From contig CAJJDP010000093.1 of NCBI GenBank assembly GCA_905182995.1, positions 188,563 through 252,562 of the forward strand: 64,000 bases of DNA, given 5' to 3'. Below are positions 48,103 to 60,211 of the stretch, in pieces (positions within the stretch are counted from its first letter, which is position 1; each line of letters begins with the position of its first letter). A program made the position numbers and the translations under genes. The DNA is from Paramecium octaurelia. Taxonomy: Eukaryota > Ciliophora > Oligohymenophorea > Peniculida > Parameciidae. The notes beneath the pieces are model-generated. The model was not told where the DNA came from, made no database searches, and saw only the letters and a list, made by a program, of their open reading frames with translations.

Positions 48103-50357
48103 TCATTCATCCTTAAAATCATCTTCCTCTCTTATGAGACCCTTCTATTAATTATCCGATGATATTAGTTTCTTGTGACTCTTCGTCATTGGTCTAACAT
48201 TTTAATCTATTATTTTGCCAACTTTATAAATCATTTCCATTTCTGGTCCTAACATGGATATTAACTAGGAATTCAGAGTTTCCTATTGGTTCTTATTCTT
48301 GAAGATCTCATCATAAGCCTACACCATTTACTAATTATCTTACACTATAGATTTGTTAATAAACATAATTATCAAGCGGTTAAGGCAGAAAACTTGCCCT
48401 CTTGTTTGACCTAATAGATCTTGTGTTCTTTTCATTTTTATTTTACCTTTTCATCTTCAACATCATTTTAGCATAAATGAGAAACTCGATCTATCTTGTC
48501 ATTATAAAACTAATATTACTTATCTTTCGAAGACTTATTCTAAGATTCCACCATATTTCTATCTATTTTCAGATCCTCATCCTCCAATGTAATTAACTTC
48601 TTTGGAGTGAAATTAAACATCACTAATTGTTTTGGAGTCAGCATTACCTCTTTCAATTTATCTATTTCATTCAACCTAGACAATATTGAATAAATATCTG
48701 ATTAAGAAATTATTTATTCGCTAATTTAGAGATGTATGTCTTACTATGCTTTATTCATTAATTTAACTTTTGGAACCTCCTTAAATAGAAAGTTGCATGT
48801 AATATAATTCAAAAAGATTTAAAAATCCAATGAAATAGGTTTCTTTTTCTCAAACATTTTTTATAACTAATTAGAAAAGTAATCTAAACCAGTCGTAAAG
48901 TTTAGTCTAAAAGACAAACCTTCCTTTTAAAAATTCTTCTATTCCTCCTTATATGATTCAATACAATTATCACATTGATCGTTCTCTGTCATTATTCTTT
49001 GATTTGAAGTTTATATCTTAGAGTCAAGTCCCAGCCTTTCATTTTTCTGTTATTCTGTTAAAATTTATAAATTGTCTGAATAAATCTTTTTTTAATATGA
49101 ATCATCAACACTAAAGTCATAAATTCTATTGGATAATTCAACCATGTCTGTTATATTTATGAATATATAGATACAATTAACTCTATTATAGATAGTCACT
49201 AGCAGTCCAATAAAAAATGTCATAATTTAAAGTATTCCACCAATGTTGGAAAGTAATTCATCTAATTTTTAATATTGCCGTAAAAATCTTGTTTTAAAGG
49301 GTTTTTTGCGTAATTGCAATTTGGCTAATGAATTTTCATCTATTTCTGTAGTATCTTATTGAATATCCGAAGAATCTAATACAAAAAAAGTCCTTTCCTC
49401 AATCATACTATAAAATTATATCAATTTTTGTGTACCTTATTGGTAGAAGGCTTTCGTCATTTTGAAATTCATATTTTGTAAAGTATATGTTGGCAAACTT
49501 AGTTGAGTTTAAATTTATAGTAAATGACAAAGAATCGTCCAAAAATGGCTAAATATAAGAATCTTTTGGCTTATAGGGGTTAATATTCTTAATGAAAATA
49601 AATTTGATACTTAATTTACTGTATACAATCTTACTTTATAACTAGTGTCAATGGGATTATCACAAATTGGATTCCACAAATTCTGTGAATTATTTTAACA
49701 CTAAATAATAGATAGTTCTATGAAATCAAATTGATTGCCTAATGTGTTATAGGATATTAATTTTACTTGAGTAGGTACCTCCAATCAAGATGTTAGTATT
49801 TATGCTATCATATATTTATATACGTACCTTGGACATAAGAAGTCTGACAGATGAAGTTATTAAAATTACTAAGTAAAATTGATATTGTATTCTGAAAATA
49901 TTTACGTGTAACGATCTAAAGTACATGGAACTAATTAAATGTCTATTGTTTCTTTCTTCACATCACCTTCTGTGTTTCTAAAGTAGAGTCTTAGATGGGC
50001 ATTAAGCATTACTTTTATTTCATAGTGATATTAAAGTATGGTCTTTAAATAAAATTAAGCTATTCGATTTTAATGGCAAAAAGAAATTGTGAATCTTGAA
50101 ATGAGATATTGTCAATGACATCTTCATATTCAGATATAGAGACAACTTTCAATTGCTCTTTTTGAATGAAAGAAATAAAATTTGTAATGAAAATGAGAAT
50201 CATTACACTCATAACTGCAATAGAAGCACAACCTCCAAAGATTGTTTTATAGTTGGCTTGTCGATTGATTCTGAGGAATACAAGTTATCCAAAAATATCT
50301 AGTTTTGCAATACCTAATATAGGCAATAAATGTGTAACCAGCTGATACTGAATCCAT
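48103..50357 (-). CDS. Two-pass membrane protein, ciliate family (copy 5 of 5)
   Basis: Conserved head GIAKLDIFGQLVFLRINRQA and NYKTIFGGCASIAVM (TM1), then an ectodomain with a serine/cysteine-spaced VPCT-type block near 49930, a tail with LTPKQLVMFNFTPKKLITLE-type sequence and an ending AYDEIFKNKNQQETLNSQLI...REEDDFKDE at TGA 48105-48103. Many 20-30 nt introns are expected as in the other copies; I did not resolve every one. The start is uncertain: ATG 50357 lies just upstream but is out of phase with the head, so a small 5' intron or another ATG is needed. The LRIN head here lacks the internal Met seen in the other copies. Confidence 0.62.
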
Positions 50358-50618
50358 AAGCTAAATAAATTTAGTTTAATATAAATTATTATAGATATCA
50401 AGCAAAGTGAAAATTGCAGATATTAGATATGTATTTCTGTGATTCACACAGAGAATAATGATGGAGTGAAAAAAGAGAATATAAAAAATTTGAGAATAAT
50501 AAATATATATAAATCTTTAGCAAGATAAGTTTACTAGTAATAAAATAGATAAGATAAGGTATTTGGATAATGATATGAAAAGAAGGTGAAGATTAATAAA
50601 TGATCAATAATTAATAAA

Positions 50619-52038
50619 ATGATCAATAAAACCACTTAATTCAAATCTCTATTTCATAGCAACTCAACTTCATTTTGGGATACATGTAAAGTGGAGCACT
50701 TTAATAATGTGAGCTTAGAAGGAATGTTTTAAGCAAAAATAGGCGAATAATTGAGTAACGTAATTGTAAAGGTGAAACTCTCATACTTGATCATAATCTA
50801 GAGAGATGTACAAATTATATTATGAAACAGAAATAACTTATTGCCAATATCGAAAATGCTATAATTTACTTAATTAGAGATGGTTGTAATGATGTTGGAG
50901 TAAGAATACTAAAGGGAATGGCACAATTGGAACTATATGGAGACGTAATTGAGCTTTTTAAAGTGTTGAAGAAATAATGCATTTAAATAGACTTTGTATT
51001 AAAATATAAAGTGAGAAAATTGATGGCCAATGGCGCTTTTGCAAATGTAAGTGATATTATAATAAATGTTAGGTGTTTTTGGCAGAAAATGCTCAAACCA
51101 CTGAATTGTTTGCTATCAAATGTTTTGATAAGAATCAAATTTTCAAAAGCTAAAAACATTTATAATCTCTCGAAAAGGAACTTAAAATTCTCAGATTGAT
51201 GAAACATAAACAAGTAATGACTTTAATTGAGACATTTGAAACTGTGAGTTATGTTTTTGTAGTGCAGGAGTATTTGAGGGGAGGAGACTTACATGAGTAC
51301 ATTGCAAAAGTGGGTCATTTGTCCGAAAGGAAAGTGCATTCTGTGATATCTCAATTAGTGAGTGGGCTGGACTTCATTCATTCTTAAGGAGTCATACATA
51401 GAGACATAAAACCAGAGAATATCATATTGAGAAATCAAGATAATGTTGAAGATTTAGTTATTTCTGATTTTGGATTGGCAGATTTTTATAGTTTTGATGG
51501 CAATTACTTGTATAAATAATGCGGAACACCTGGATATGCAGCTCCGGAAATTTTGGTGGGTTAGCCATATGATTATAAGGTAGATGTATACAGTTTGGGA
51601 GTGCTTTTTTATACTCTTATAACTGGAAGAAGACCTTTTTAGGGGAAGAACACTGATCAAATATTTCAAATGAATGAGCAGGGGGAGATCAACTTTCAGA
51701 ATATCCGTATTAAAGCTGAAGGACTGCATTTGCTTAAGAGAATGCTGGAATTTCGGCCAGAACATCGTTATTCGTTAGGAATGATTAAATAACATGTCTG
51801 GTTGTGCAGAATCAATTATCAGAGCCATTCAAGTTTGCAATAAATAAATGTGCCTGAAATTACAAAGGATGGAGGAAGTACTACTCCCAGGATACTTATG
51901 ACTAAAACCTGTTTGGGAAAGTAAGTTCTCATGACTGAGCAAGACTAGAACACAGAAAGAAAGCATTAGCGATAACATGGAGGCAGATACAATTATTCGA
52001 TTGGAAATTTTACAAATTTGTAAGGAAATATATCTTGA
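50619..52038 (+). CDS. PH-domain-containing Ser/Thr protein kinase (CAMK-like)
   Basis: ATG 50619. Residues 20-120 look like a PH domain (KVEHFNNVSLEGMFQAKIGE, then LYGDVIELFKVLKKQC), split by a 23-nt intron near 50810. The kinase starts YKVRKLMANGAFANVFLAEN: the first Gly of the loop is replaced by Ala/Asn while the second is kept. AIKCFDK (Lys), VVQEYLRGGDLHEYI, VIHRDIKPENIILRN, ISDFGLAD, GTPGYAAPEILVG and VYSLGVLFYTLITGRRPF follow in order, so catalysis is likely. A 26-nt intron (about 51050-51075) precedes FLAEN. The C-terminal tail is basic/polar and ends NLQGNIS at TGA 52036-52038. The PH domain implies phosphoinositide or membrane targeting. Confidence 0.82.
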
Positions 52039-52123
52039 TTTACGAATTCTTTTTTTATTTTGTGATATTTGTTATTTTTAAACATTGCAAATCATACTTG
52101 AGTATAATTATTATTATTTATTA

Positions 52124-53548
52124 ATGTCAACAGGTTATGAACGTATTGATCAAGAAACTCTTAGAAGAGATGATTAACTAAATGGATTATTATAGAGAAT
52201 CAGAGAGGATGTGATGAAAGGCTATATTGTAGAGGTCAAAACTAGAGCCAATACCCAGAATCAAGTAAGGAAATTGGTCAAATTAGTTAGACAACAACTC
52301 TAAATAAAGTTCTAGATTATCGTCAATGAGTAATTCGATAGTTAAACAGCCAATGATTCAATAAAATGATTAAGTTAAAGATCTAAATGAAATCGTTCTT
52401 GCTTCATAACGGGATCAATAATAAATTTCAAAGATTTCTAAAACATTCAGCGCCTCTCCTCCTAAAGTCAGAAGTGAGATAGTTAAACCTGTTGTAATGA
52501 ATTTTGAATTATCTCCGGATTAAACCTATAATACGATTCCAATCAAGGAGGAACTTTAAACTCCTAAAACCATTTCTCAATAATTGGATGAAATAGAAAA
52601 ATAAGCAAATTCTGGTGATTTTCAAACCTATATTAAAAGTTTAAAGTCAATACATTCTTAGCTCTAAAAAGAGATAATAGAAAATGATCATGATTGCAAT
52701 TATATGCTCACCTAAGCAGTATAGACTGTTAGAACTATGTGTTTATTGACAAAATTTTATAAATAATTAGGAGATTTCAAGAACGCTATTAAATAGTTAA
52801 AATCCATTCAGAAACAATTCAAGATTTTAGAACCAAATTTAGTAGGAAAAATTCTCGTTGAATTAGGAAAATTACACTTTCTCAATCAAACCTATTAAAC
52901 TGCTCAATCCACATTTTATGAAGCTCTCAAACATTATGAAAAGTTGGAATGGAAGTCTGATATAGCTCACATTTTGCTTTGGATGGCTAGATTGCATGCT
53001 TGGACAAGTAATTCAGAATTTATATTTAGGGAATTTCGATCTCTCAAAAAAATTAATTTATGGTGCAATAGCCATTCTTAAGGAATTCCTTCCAGAAGAT
53101 CACGAATCAATAGCTGAAGCCTATGTTGCTTTAGGAGAATGCAGTTATATTTAAAAACATACAGATGAAGCTATTGAATTTCTGATGAAGGCAGTCAACA
53201 TCAAACATAAAATCTATAAGGACTATAAGAATCTCAATTTTGTTGAAGCATTCAATCTTTTGGGACTGACATATGGATTAGTACCAGATGTTTAATAATC
53301 ACTCAATTACTTTATATAAGCATTATAATGTTTTCAGTAAATATCCAATCCTAATTAGATACAACTGTGTTCAAAGAGCTTAAATACTTAATAATATAGC
53401 AGTTGTCTATTAAGCATAAGGAGATGTAGATAAAGCTAGCAAATGCCATTTCAGGGCCAAAGAAATTTACTCCACTTTTTTACCAAATTAGCATAGTTAG
53501 ATGTAAAGATTAATTTTAAATTAAACTTGTCTATCTCCCCCTATGTGA
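52124..53548 (+). CDS. TPR-repeat protein
   Basis: ATG 52124. The N-terminal 170 aa are polar (SISKTFSASPPKVRSEIVK). About 250 aa of helix pairs follow with TPR spacing: TKFYKQLGDFKNAIKQLKSI, LGKLHFLNQTYQTAQSTFYE, AEAYVALGECSYIQKHTDEA, FNLLGLTYGLVPDVQQSLNY and LNNIAVVYQAQGDVDKASKC. Three 22-nt introns (all TAG) are inferred; without them the repeats break with TGA. Stop TGA 53546-53548. TPR arrays are protein-interaction scaffolds; in ciliates many serve in cilia or cyclosome complexes, but no motif identifies this one. Confidence 0.8.
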
Positions 53549-53965
53549 ATCGATTATTAAATGTATATTTATAATAATCCTTCTTGCATCTTTAATATTA
53601 TTAGAAATAAGAAAGTGCAATTAAGTAAAAGAAAGATTGAGGGATGTCATGGGTTTACTCATATAATTGCGCTATGCATCATCAAATTTGGTTTAATCAT
53701 CTTTTTGAGATGTATCTAACATCAAATAATATTTAGTATTCCTTCTTCAATATCATCAGTAGAATTCAATCTAGAATGATATAACATTTCTTTACAGTTC
53801 CTGACTGTATTTCTATATTACTCATTTCAAATGTTCGTTTCCAACTTAAATACTCCTTTATTGATCTGTCAGTTGATATATTATTATTATTTTTGTAAAA
53901 TGTAAATGGTAGAAATGATATTCTAATAATTTTAATAAAATAACTAATTTAAAAAGACTGATAAT
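53549..53965. other. Intergenic, no gene seen
   Basis: About 417 AT-rich bases between two plus-strand genes; no recognisable feature. Confidence 0.5.
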
Positions 53966-54638
53966 ATGCATCTATAGATAAATAATCATTAAACGCTATC
54001 TGATCTTTATGAGAATAACTTGTCTACTAATTTATCTTACGCTTTTTGTTTTAAGAATTATTTCGAATTTGTTTTGCTCATAATTTTGTTATTAATTAGT
54101 CCATATGGATCATTTACTTTTATACTACGTTTTCTTTCACCTTATGCAGATACTACACTACATCTTGAGTTAGTCCTACTGTCTCTAGTCATATTCACAT
54201 TCATAGATTTTTCCTTTAAAGGGATAATTAGTTTGTATTTCATAGAATTTGCACTCTATGCGTGCTTCAATTTGTTAGAATGGTTGAATTAGCTAATTAT
54301 ATTGATTATTTTGGAATAGTCCTAATTATTGGCCTATGTCAATTATTTCAAGCTTTTATTGGGTTACTTAATGGACTGACTCAGTTGACTACTATCTTGA
54401 GTTGTAGTTGTTGTGTGTGTGTTGCGTCTTTGAGTGATATTGGAGGTTATTTTAATTGGTTGCTTGAGAAGCCCCTTAAAGTCATCAAAGTAATAGGATG
54501 GCATCGAGATTTCTCTTTTTTTTATTTTCTATGGCATTCTCAAAGTTCCATTGTTCCCAATATCTGGATTAAAGAACTAAGCTGTTTATTAAAATTGTGC
54601 AAAGCTCTAATCGATACAAGACATTCAAAAAAATGTGA
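53966..54638 (+). CDS. Hypothetical multi-TM protein
   Basis: ATG 53966 (MHLQINNHQTLSDLYENN) opens a frame with hydrophobic blocks FEFVLLIILLLISPYGSF, LELVLLSLVIFTFIDFSF, DYFGIVLIIGLCQLFQAF and TTILSCSCCVCVASLSDIG, i.e. three to five membrane segments. Two frame changes are needed: a possible 44-nt intron (GTATTT...TTAG) near 54236 and a 23-nt one near 54447. They lead to a basic tail ending RYKTFKKM and TGA 54636-54638. The length would be about 200 aa. The 44-nt intron is long for this genome, so the middle is uncertain. No family recognised. Convergent with the signal peptidase gene, 25 bases apart. Confidence 0.5.
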
Positions 54639-54663
54639 TTGTTAAAAATATAAATTACACATC

Positions 54664-55348
54664 TCAATTATACTATTAAGGCATTTTATATTCGAAATCA
54701 CCCAGTTTCTCTCTCCTTATATACCCAACATAAGGCATAACCTCTACCCAGACTTCAAAATTCACTGTTGCATTGCGCAATTATTTATGAATATCTTTGA
54801 GTGGATATTCGGCTCTTTGATTTTTCAAAAGGAGCTAACATGTGATTTTACATTACTTTAGATGAAGTACTCCAACTGCTGGGGTCATCTGGTCTAGAGA
54901 TGATTTTATCATAAATCACACAATCTGATTTGAACTACAAAATGATAGAATGACTTTACTCCTTTCTCTTAATGCTCATGATGCACATTCACATATAAAA
55001 ATAATTGCTTCAGGTTCCAATTATACACTGGTTCGAAATCTAATGATATTACGTGTATAAAAAACCTGCCTCCAAGGAAAATTTAAAGGTCACCTAATCC
55101 CAATCGGTTGCTCCGCCATTGTAATAAGTGGCCTTGTAATGATGGCTAAACAATATTATCATTTGATCTGCAATACAATTTATCTACACTCAAAATCTTG
55201 AGATCTACTGTTGGCTTTCCAGTCTTAAAGAAATATGCTGTTCCCTAATTGAGCAAAGACAACACGACTTCTCTAGTATGACTAATATACCTAAGGTCCA
55301 CGATGTGAAGAACACGATTTAATTAAAACGAGCTGTAATTGAATACAT
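54664..55348 (-). CDS. Signal peptidase complex subunit 3 (SPC22/23, SPCS3)
   Basis: Non-catalytic subunit of the ER signal peptidase. ATG 55348 begins MYSITARFNQIVFFTSWTLG, the single N-terminal TM anchor, which stays in the ER membrane. The luminal part has VTFKFSLEADFEPVYNWNLK, matching the conserved 'D...FDWN.KQLF' region, then QLFLYVNVHHEH, VIYDKIISRPDDPSSW and LRNATVNFEVWVEVMPYVGY, the family C-terminal strand block. Five introns are inferred: 20, 22, 26, 25 and 22 nt, one with a GTG donor. Stop TGA 54666-54664. The length of about 180 aa is normal. It starts 14 bases from the end of the LRR gene on the same strand. Confidence 0.88.
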
Positions 55349-55362
55349 TATTTAATTATTTA

Positions 55363-57022
55363 TCAATATTAAGTATTATCCAACTCTCTTAGTTTTCTAA
55401 AATTCTCTAGAGCACGTGATTCCTATTTCTTTTCCTTCTTTATCGTTACTTTAAATGCCAAATCCTTCCTTATCTCTACTTTAAATGCTAAGGCCGTGAT
55501 CTTCATTTATTTCAAAGCTTCTCTCAAAATTCCGTTTACTTTTAAGATAAGCAACTTTAATTACAGCTTTTTAGCCATCTTTCCATACCTTACCTTTGGA
55601 TTCAGATGTCTAAATACAGCTCGTTTTAAATATGTCTATCTTTGCAAGTTTGCCATATTCTTTTATACATACACGACACTTTTGATGTGCTTGATGGATA
55701 ACAATTATTAATGGTTCCTCTACAATTGCAGAATGTTGACCATATTAGATATTTTCGACTTCTTCTTTATCTATTACAAACCTATTTTGATTAAGTATCT
55801 TTAAAATAATTTCTTAAAGTAATCCAATTTAAATGTACCAGCTATGCATTATTGATGTATTCTATTTATTTTCCTCTTTAATTTCAACTTGAATTCCTAT
55901 AAATAATGTTTCTGTAAACTTTTTTTTAGTTATTCCAATCCTTTCAAAAATGGATATTACTTTTTATAATTGTTAAGATATTCTTAAGTGCACTCATCAA
56001 ACTTGGATTAAGTAGACACTGAATAACTAGTTGGTTTAAGTATGCTTTTCTAAACGCTTGCATTGCTTTTGTTAATTAATGAAAAATTTGATTGTGGAGC
56101 TTCTACATATTATTTTACTCTGTCTTCTTAAGGTCTAAATGTGGTGTTTTGAGTCAATGTGCTTTGATAAATAAAATCCAGGATCCCTAGATTATAAGCC
56201 TAATTTAATGAGAAGGTTGGGAACTATTGAACATCTTCATACGAAATGAAAGCCTGGAGAATTTCTTATTGGTAATATCCTTCATCGTCTGCAAATTTCT
56301 AGAGATCTGTATTTTAGGATTACATGGCTTGATTCGCAAAGAAAGCATTAATGTTATTACTTTTGAATTAATCTCTTTCGAATTTACAGATATGCTTCAA
56401 AATTGTATCAGCTATTGATTTTTGAAATTGTGGGTTCTATAATTATTGACTTAAACCTTATATTTCTTCTTTGTTTTCATTTACTAATAAATCAATTATC
56501 ATCAAAAGTTTCTGTATGTATGTTATTGATCTATTGTTAAATATAGGAGTTAATTATTTATTGTTAAAATGCACAAAGTATGCTAACACAGGAAAACCAT
56601 ATGTTTGCATCTTAATCTAGTATTCTTAAGTCAGCTGCCTGTTTATTTTGTCATTGTCCAACTATTACAAATTCATTAGTATGCACATCAAAGAATAACC
56701 ATAATTCAGGTTGGCAGTAAAAGGATTCCCTGCTACAAACAAACACTACAATGATTATGGTACATGTTAGAATTCCTTAATACTTTCAATCTGGTTGTTG
56801 GACAAATTTAAGTATTGTAGGTTCGTAAATTATTCTAATCCATCTAATTTCACTATTTTGTTTCCTGTAAGATGTAACTTTGTTCTATTATAATCAGGCA
56901 AATCATATACATGTTCTTAAATGTATTAGAATATCCTATTGTTTGAATTCCAAAATCACTCAAAGTTATAGTATCAGATTTTATGTATTATTATTTCTAG
57001 TTAATAATTTCAGATAACATTT
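55363..57022 (-). CDS. Leucine-rich-repeat protein with coiled/basic C-terminus
   Basis: N-terminal LRRs: TKLHLTGNKIVKLDGLEQF, TNLQYLNLSNNQIESIKEF and SLQCLFVAGNPFTANLNYG, of the SDS22-like class with the capping Asn-Pro. About 400 aa of polar, partly helical sequence follow, ending with a Lys/Arg-rich region (KKLQLKLLILKVNG, FKVTIKKEKKQESRAL). Stop TGA 55365-55363. The first exon from ATG 57022 (MLSEIINQKQQYIKSDTITL) is out of phase with the LRRs. A 44-nt intron GTGATT...TTAAG near 56900-56945 would fix it. The first codons lie inside the 1,342-base assembly repeat, so the N-terminus deserves caution. SDS22-like LRR proteins are common in ciliary and centrosomal settings. Confidence 0.7.
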
Positions 57023-58327
57023 TAATTATTCTTAAAAATCAAATTACTAAATCAATTAAGGAAATAAAAATTAAAAAACAAAAAATATTGATCTAACTAA
57101 TTTAAAATATGTAATAACATTAACAAGGATATAATCAAGAAATCTTATGTTAATAATTATCTGTAAAAGGGCATAAAACTTCTTCATTTAACTCAATTTT
57201 AATACCTAAAATTAAATAAATTTGTTACAATTTTCTTGGATAGAACAGTTTCTAATTATAAGAGCAAAGTAGAATTCGAATTTTTGATAAAGGATATTAA
57301 TAATATCCTATCTGAAGTACCCTTCAAATACTAAAAGAACTCTATAATCAAAATCTCTGTATATATCTGCTTAGATATTCTTTTTACTTGTGTTGCCAAA
57401 AACAACAAGCAAGAAAAGATGAAAAACATTAGCTAAAGTCTTAACTTCACATTATATGCCATACGTTTACACATTTATATAACGCTTATATTTATCTGCT
57501 ATTTTATTGATGTAAATATTCAAATTAATCTATTAAACTGATTTCTTTCGTGAATTAATTTTCCCAATCAAATATTTTATTTTTATAAACTAAGATAACT
57601 AAAAAAATTGCCTTTTGTTGTACTACTTATCTGAATCAATGATATTAACTAAGTTCTTGAGTATTTTAAGGATTACTGTTGATTGAGATATGACATCAGT
57701 GTTAGATTTAGTTTAATCCTCATTGACAAGTAGAATGATTGGCTTGTCTCCAAAAAAGAGTGAAAAATGAAATTACATCAATTTCTTTTCATACTTGACA
57801 AGAATTTATTAATTAATTACATCCTATTAATTTTTTTTATGTTAATTAATTTATTAAAAAAAGAAATTCTAAATTGGTTGATTATTGCATTTAACCTAGC
57901 GAATATATTCTAAAAATGCCTCCAAAGATGTGTTTTAAGGAAGAATAGTTTATAAAACCTTCTTAATTTTAAACTCTTCATCATCATAATGCAGCAACAC
58001 AAATTTCTTGTTGTTGTGAAGTATTTATTTAAATATTTTTTCCCATTTGTTGTCCACTAAGGTTAAAATGAATTGTGATCTTTTGGCTTTATTGAAGTTA
58101 TATAAGTAATATATCCATACCAAATGAAGAGCAGTCGTTACTAACATAACATTGATATTCTAAAATTCACCATAACAAAAGAAATAATACAGTCTCATTC
58201 CCAAAGTCACTATTGTTCCAAAGGCTGCCTCTGGGAACTCCCCCATTATACTGTTTAATATATTGGCTGTAACTTAATTCCCACCGTTATAGTTCTACGC
58301 AATAAAGTCAGTAAAAACATCATATTC
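56986..58327. repeat. First copy of a 1,342-base direct repeat (probable assembly duplicate)
   Basis: This stretch reappears, apparently base for base where I compared, at 58329-59670 (offset 1,343). The copies flank one N. The first copy ends with CATATTC directly before the N, where the second copy continues into unique sequence. Confidence 0.92.
57135..58327 (-). pseudogene. Truncated duplicate of the 58478-59961 gene, cut at the N
   Basis: The 3' two-thirds of the multi-TM gene, identical to the downstream copy, with its TGA at 57137-57135. Its 5' end is missing because the repeat stops at the N (58328). It is almost certainly an assembly artefact, not a decaying gene, because it has no differences from the intact copy. 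Confidence 0.8.
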
Positions 58328-58328
58328 N
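58328..58328. other. Single ambiguous base (contig join)
   Basis: The only N in the window, sitting exactly between the two repeat copies; a token gap between contigs. Confidence 0.9.
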
Positions 58329-59670
58329 TATTATTATTTCTAGTTAATAATTTCAGATAACATTTTAATTATTCTTAAAAATCAAATTACTAAATCAATT
58401 AAGGAAATAAAAATTAAAAAACAAAAAATATTGATCTAACTAATTTAAAATATGTAATAACATTAACAAGGATATAATCAAGAAATCTTATGTTAATAAT
58501 TATCTGTAAAAGGGCATAAAACTTCTTCATTTAACTCAATTTTAATACCTAAAATTAAATAAATTTGTTACAATTTTCTTGGATAGAACAGTTTCTAATT
58601 ATAAGAGCAAAGTAGAATTCGAATTTTTGATAAAGGATATTAATAATATCCTATCTGAAGTACCCTTCAAATACTAAAAGAACTCTATAATCAAAATCTC
58701 TGTATATATCTGCTTAGATATTCTTTTTACTTGTGTTGCCAAAAACAACAAGCAAGAAAAGATGAAAAACATTAGCTAAAGTCTTAACTTCACATTATAT
58801 GCCATACGTTTACACATTTATATAACGCTTATATTTATCTGCTATTTTATTGATGTAAATATTCAAATTAATCTATTAAACTGATTTCTTTCGTGAATTA
58901 ATTTTCCCAATCAAATATTTTATTTTTATAAACTAAGATAACTAAAAAAATTGCCTTTTGTTGTACTACTTATCTGAATCAATGATATTAACTAAGTTCT
59001 TGAGTATTTTAAGGATTACTGTTGATTGAGATATGACATCAGTGTTAGATTTAGTTTAATCCTCATTGACAAGTAGAATGATTGGCTTGTCTCCAAAAAA
59101 GAGTGAAAAATGAAATTACATCAATTTCTTTTCATACTTGACAAGAATTTATTAATTAATTACATCCTATTAATTTTTTTTATGTTAATTAATTTATTAA
59201 AAAAAGAAATTCTAAATTGGTTGATTATTGCATTTAACCTAGCGAATATATTCTAAAAATGCCTCCAAAGATGTGTTTTAAGGAAGAATAGTTTATAAAA
59301 CCTTCTTAATTTTAAACTCTTCATCATCATAATGCAGCAACACAAATTTCTTGTTGTTGTGAAGTATTTATTTAAATATTTTTTCCCATTTGTTGTCCAC
59401 TAAGGTTAAAATGAATTGTGATCTTTTGGCTTTATTGAAGTTATATAAGTAATATATCCATACCAAATGAAGAGCAGTCGTTACTAACATAACATTGATA
59501 TTCTAAAATTCACCATAACAAAAGAAATAATACAGTCTCATTCCCAAAGTCACTATTGTTCCAAAGGCTGCCTCTGGGAACTCCCCCATTATACTGTTTA
59601 ATATATTGGCTGTAACTTAATTCCCACCGTTATAGTTCTACGCAATAAAGTCAGTAAAAACATCATATTC
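58329..59670. repeat. Second copy of the 1,342-base direct repeat
   Basis: Matches 56986-58327. The right flank (after 59670) continues the coding frame of the multi-TM gene, while the left flank of the first copy continues the LRR gene. So the true genome most likely has one copy bridging both. Confidence 0.92.
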
Positions 59671-59961
59671 AAGGACATACAGTGTAAACAAAATGTTTAT
59701 TGCTGACTGAGTTATTCGTAATTTTTAACTACTTTCGAATTTTATTGCATTATAAATCAACACAACAAACAACATGCCAATATGAGGATATAAATTGTCA
59801 ATAATTCCTTTGATTATCATCATACAGATTTTGAATATCAATCCAATTGCTAATGTATACGAAAATAGTTTAAATTAAAATATTCTTTGTGATATTTGAT
59901 GATTTTTTTGATAGATGTCTTCAATATTTTAGTTTATAAAAAAGCATGTGTATTTATTCAT
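58478..59961 (-). CDS. Hypothetical multi-TM protein (about 480 aa), possibly a degenerate histidine-kinase relative
   Basis: ATG 59961 (MNKYTCFFINQNIEDIYQKN). Hydrophobic blocks: KLFSYTLAIGLIFKICMMII, HIGMLFVVLIYNAIKF, QSAINILFTLYVLEYDVF, FGTIVTLGMRLYYFFCYG and NVMLVTTALHLVWIYYLY, so about five to six TMs in the first 200 aa. The polar C-terminal half contains LFFGDKPIILLVNEDQ and TLANVFHLFLLVVFGNTSKK. The layout (N-terminal TM bundle, then a soluble half) is like the window's hybrid kinases, but no H box, G box or receiver is visible, so the link is only a suggestion. A 23-nt intron near the end leads to TGA 58480-58478. The 3' part is duplicated by the assembly repeat. Confidence 0.65.
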
Positions 59962-60211
59962 TTTAATTTAATTAAAATACAAATACTTGATACAATCGCT
60001 TTATTAAAAGGTTTATCATGGATAATCCTTGGTTCTGACTAAAAATAGAATTTTGGAGATTATTGCTGAAGAAAATTCACATATGTAACTAAATACTTAA
60101 ATTATTCAATATTAGTGATTGAAGGGGTTTTATTAAGCAAATTTAGATCTTTAAAGGTTTAAATTTGAGTAAAAATATTATGATAATTAAAAAGTAAAAA
60201 TAATTTAATAA

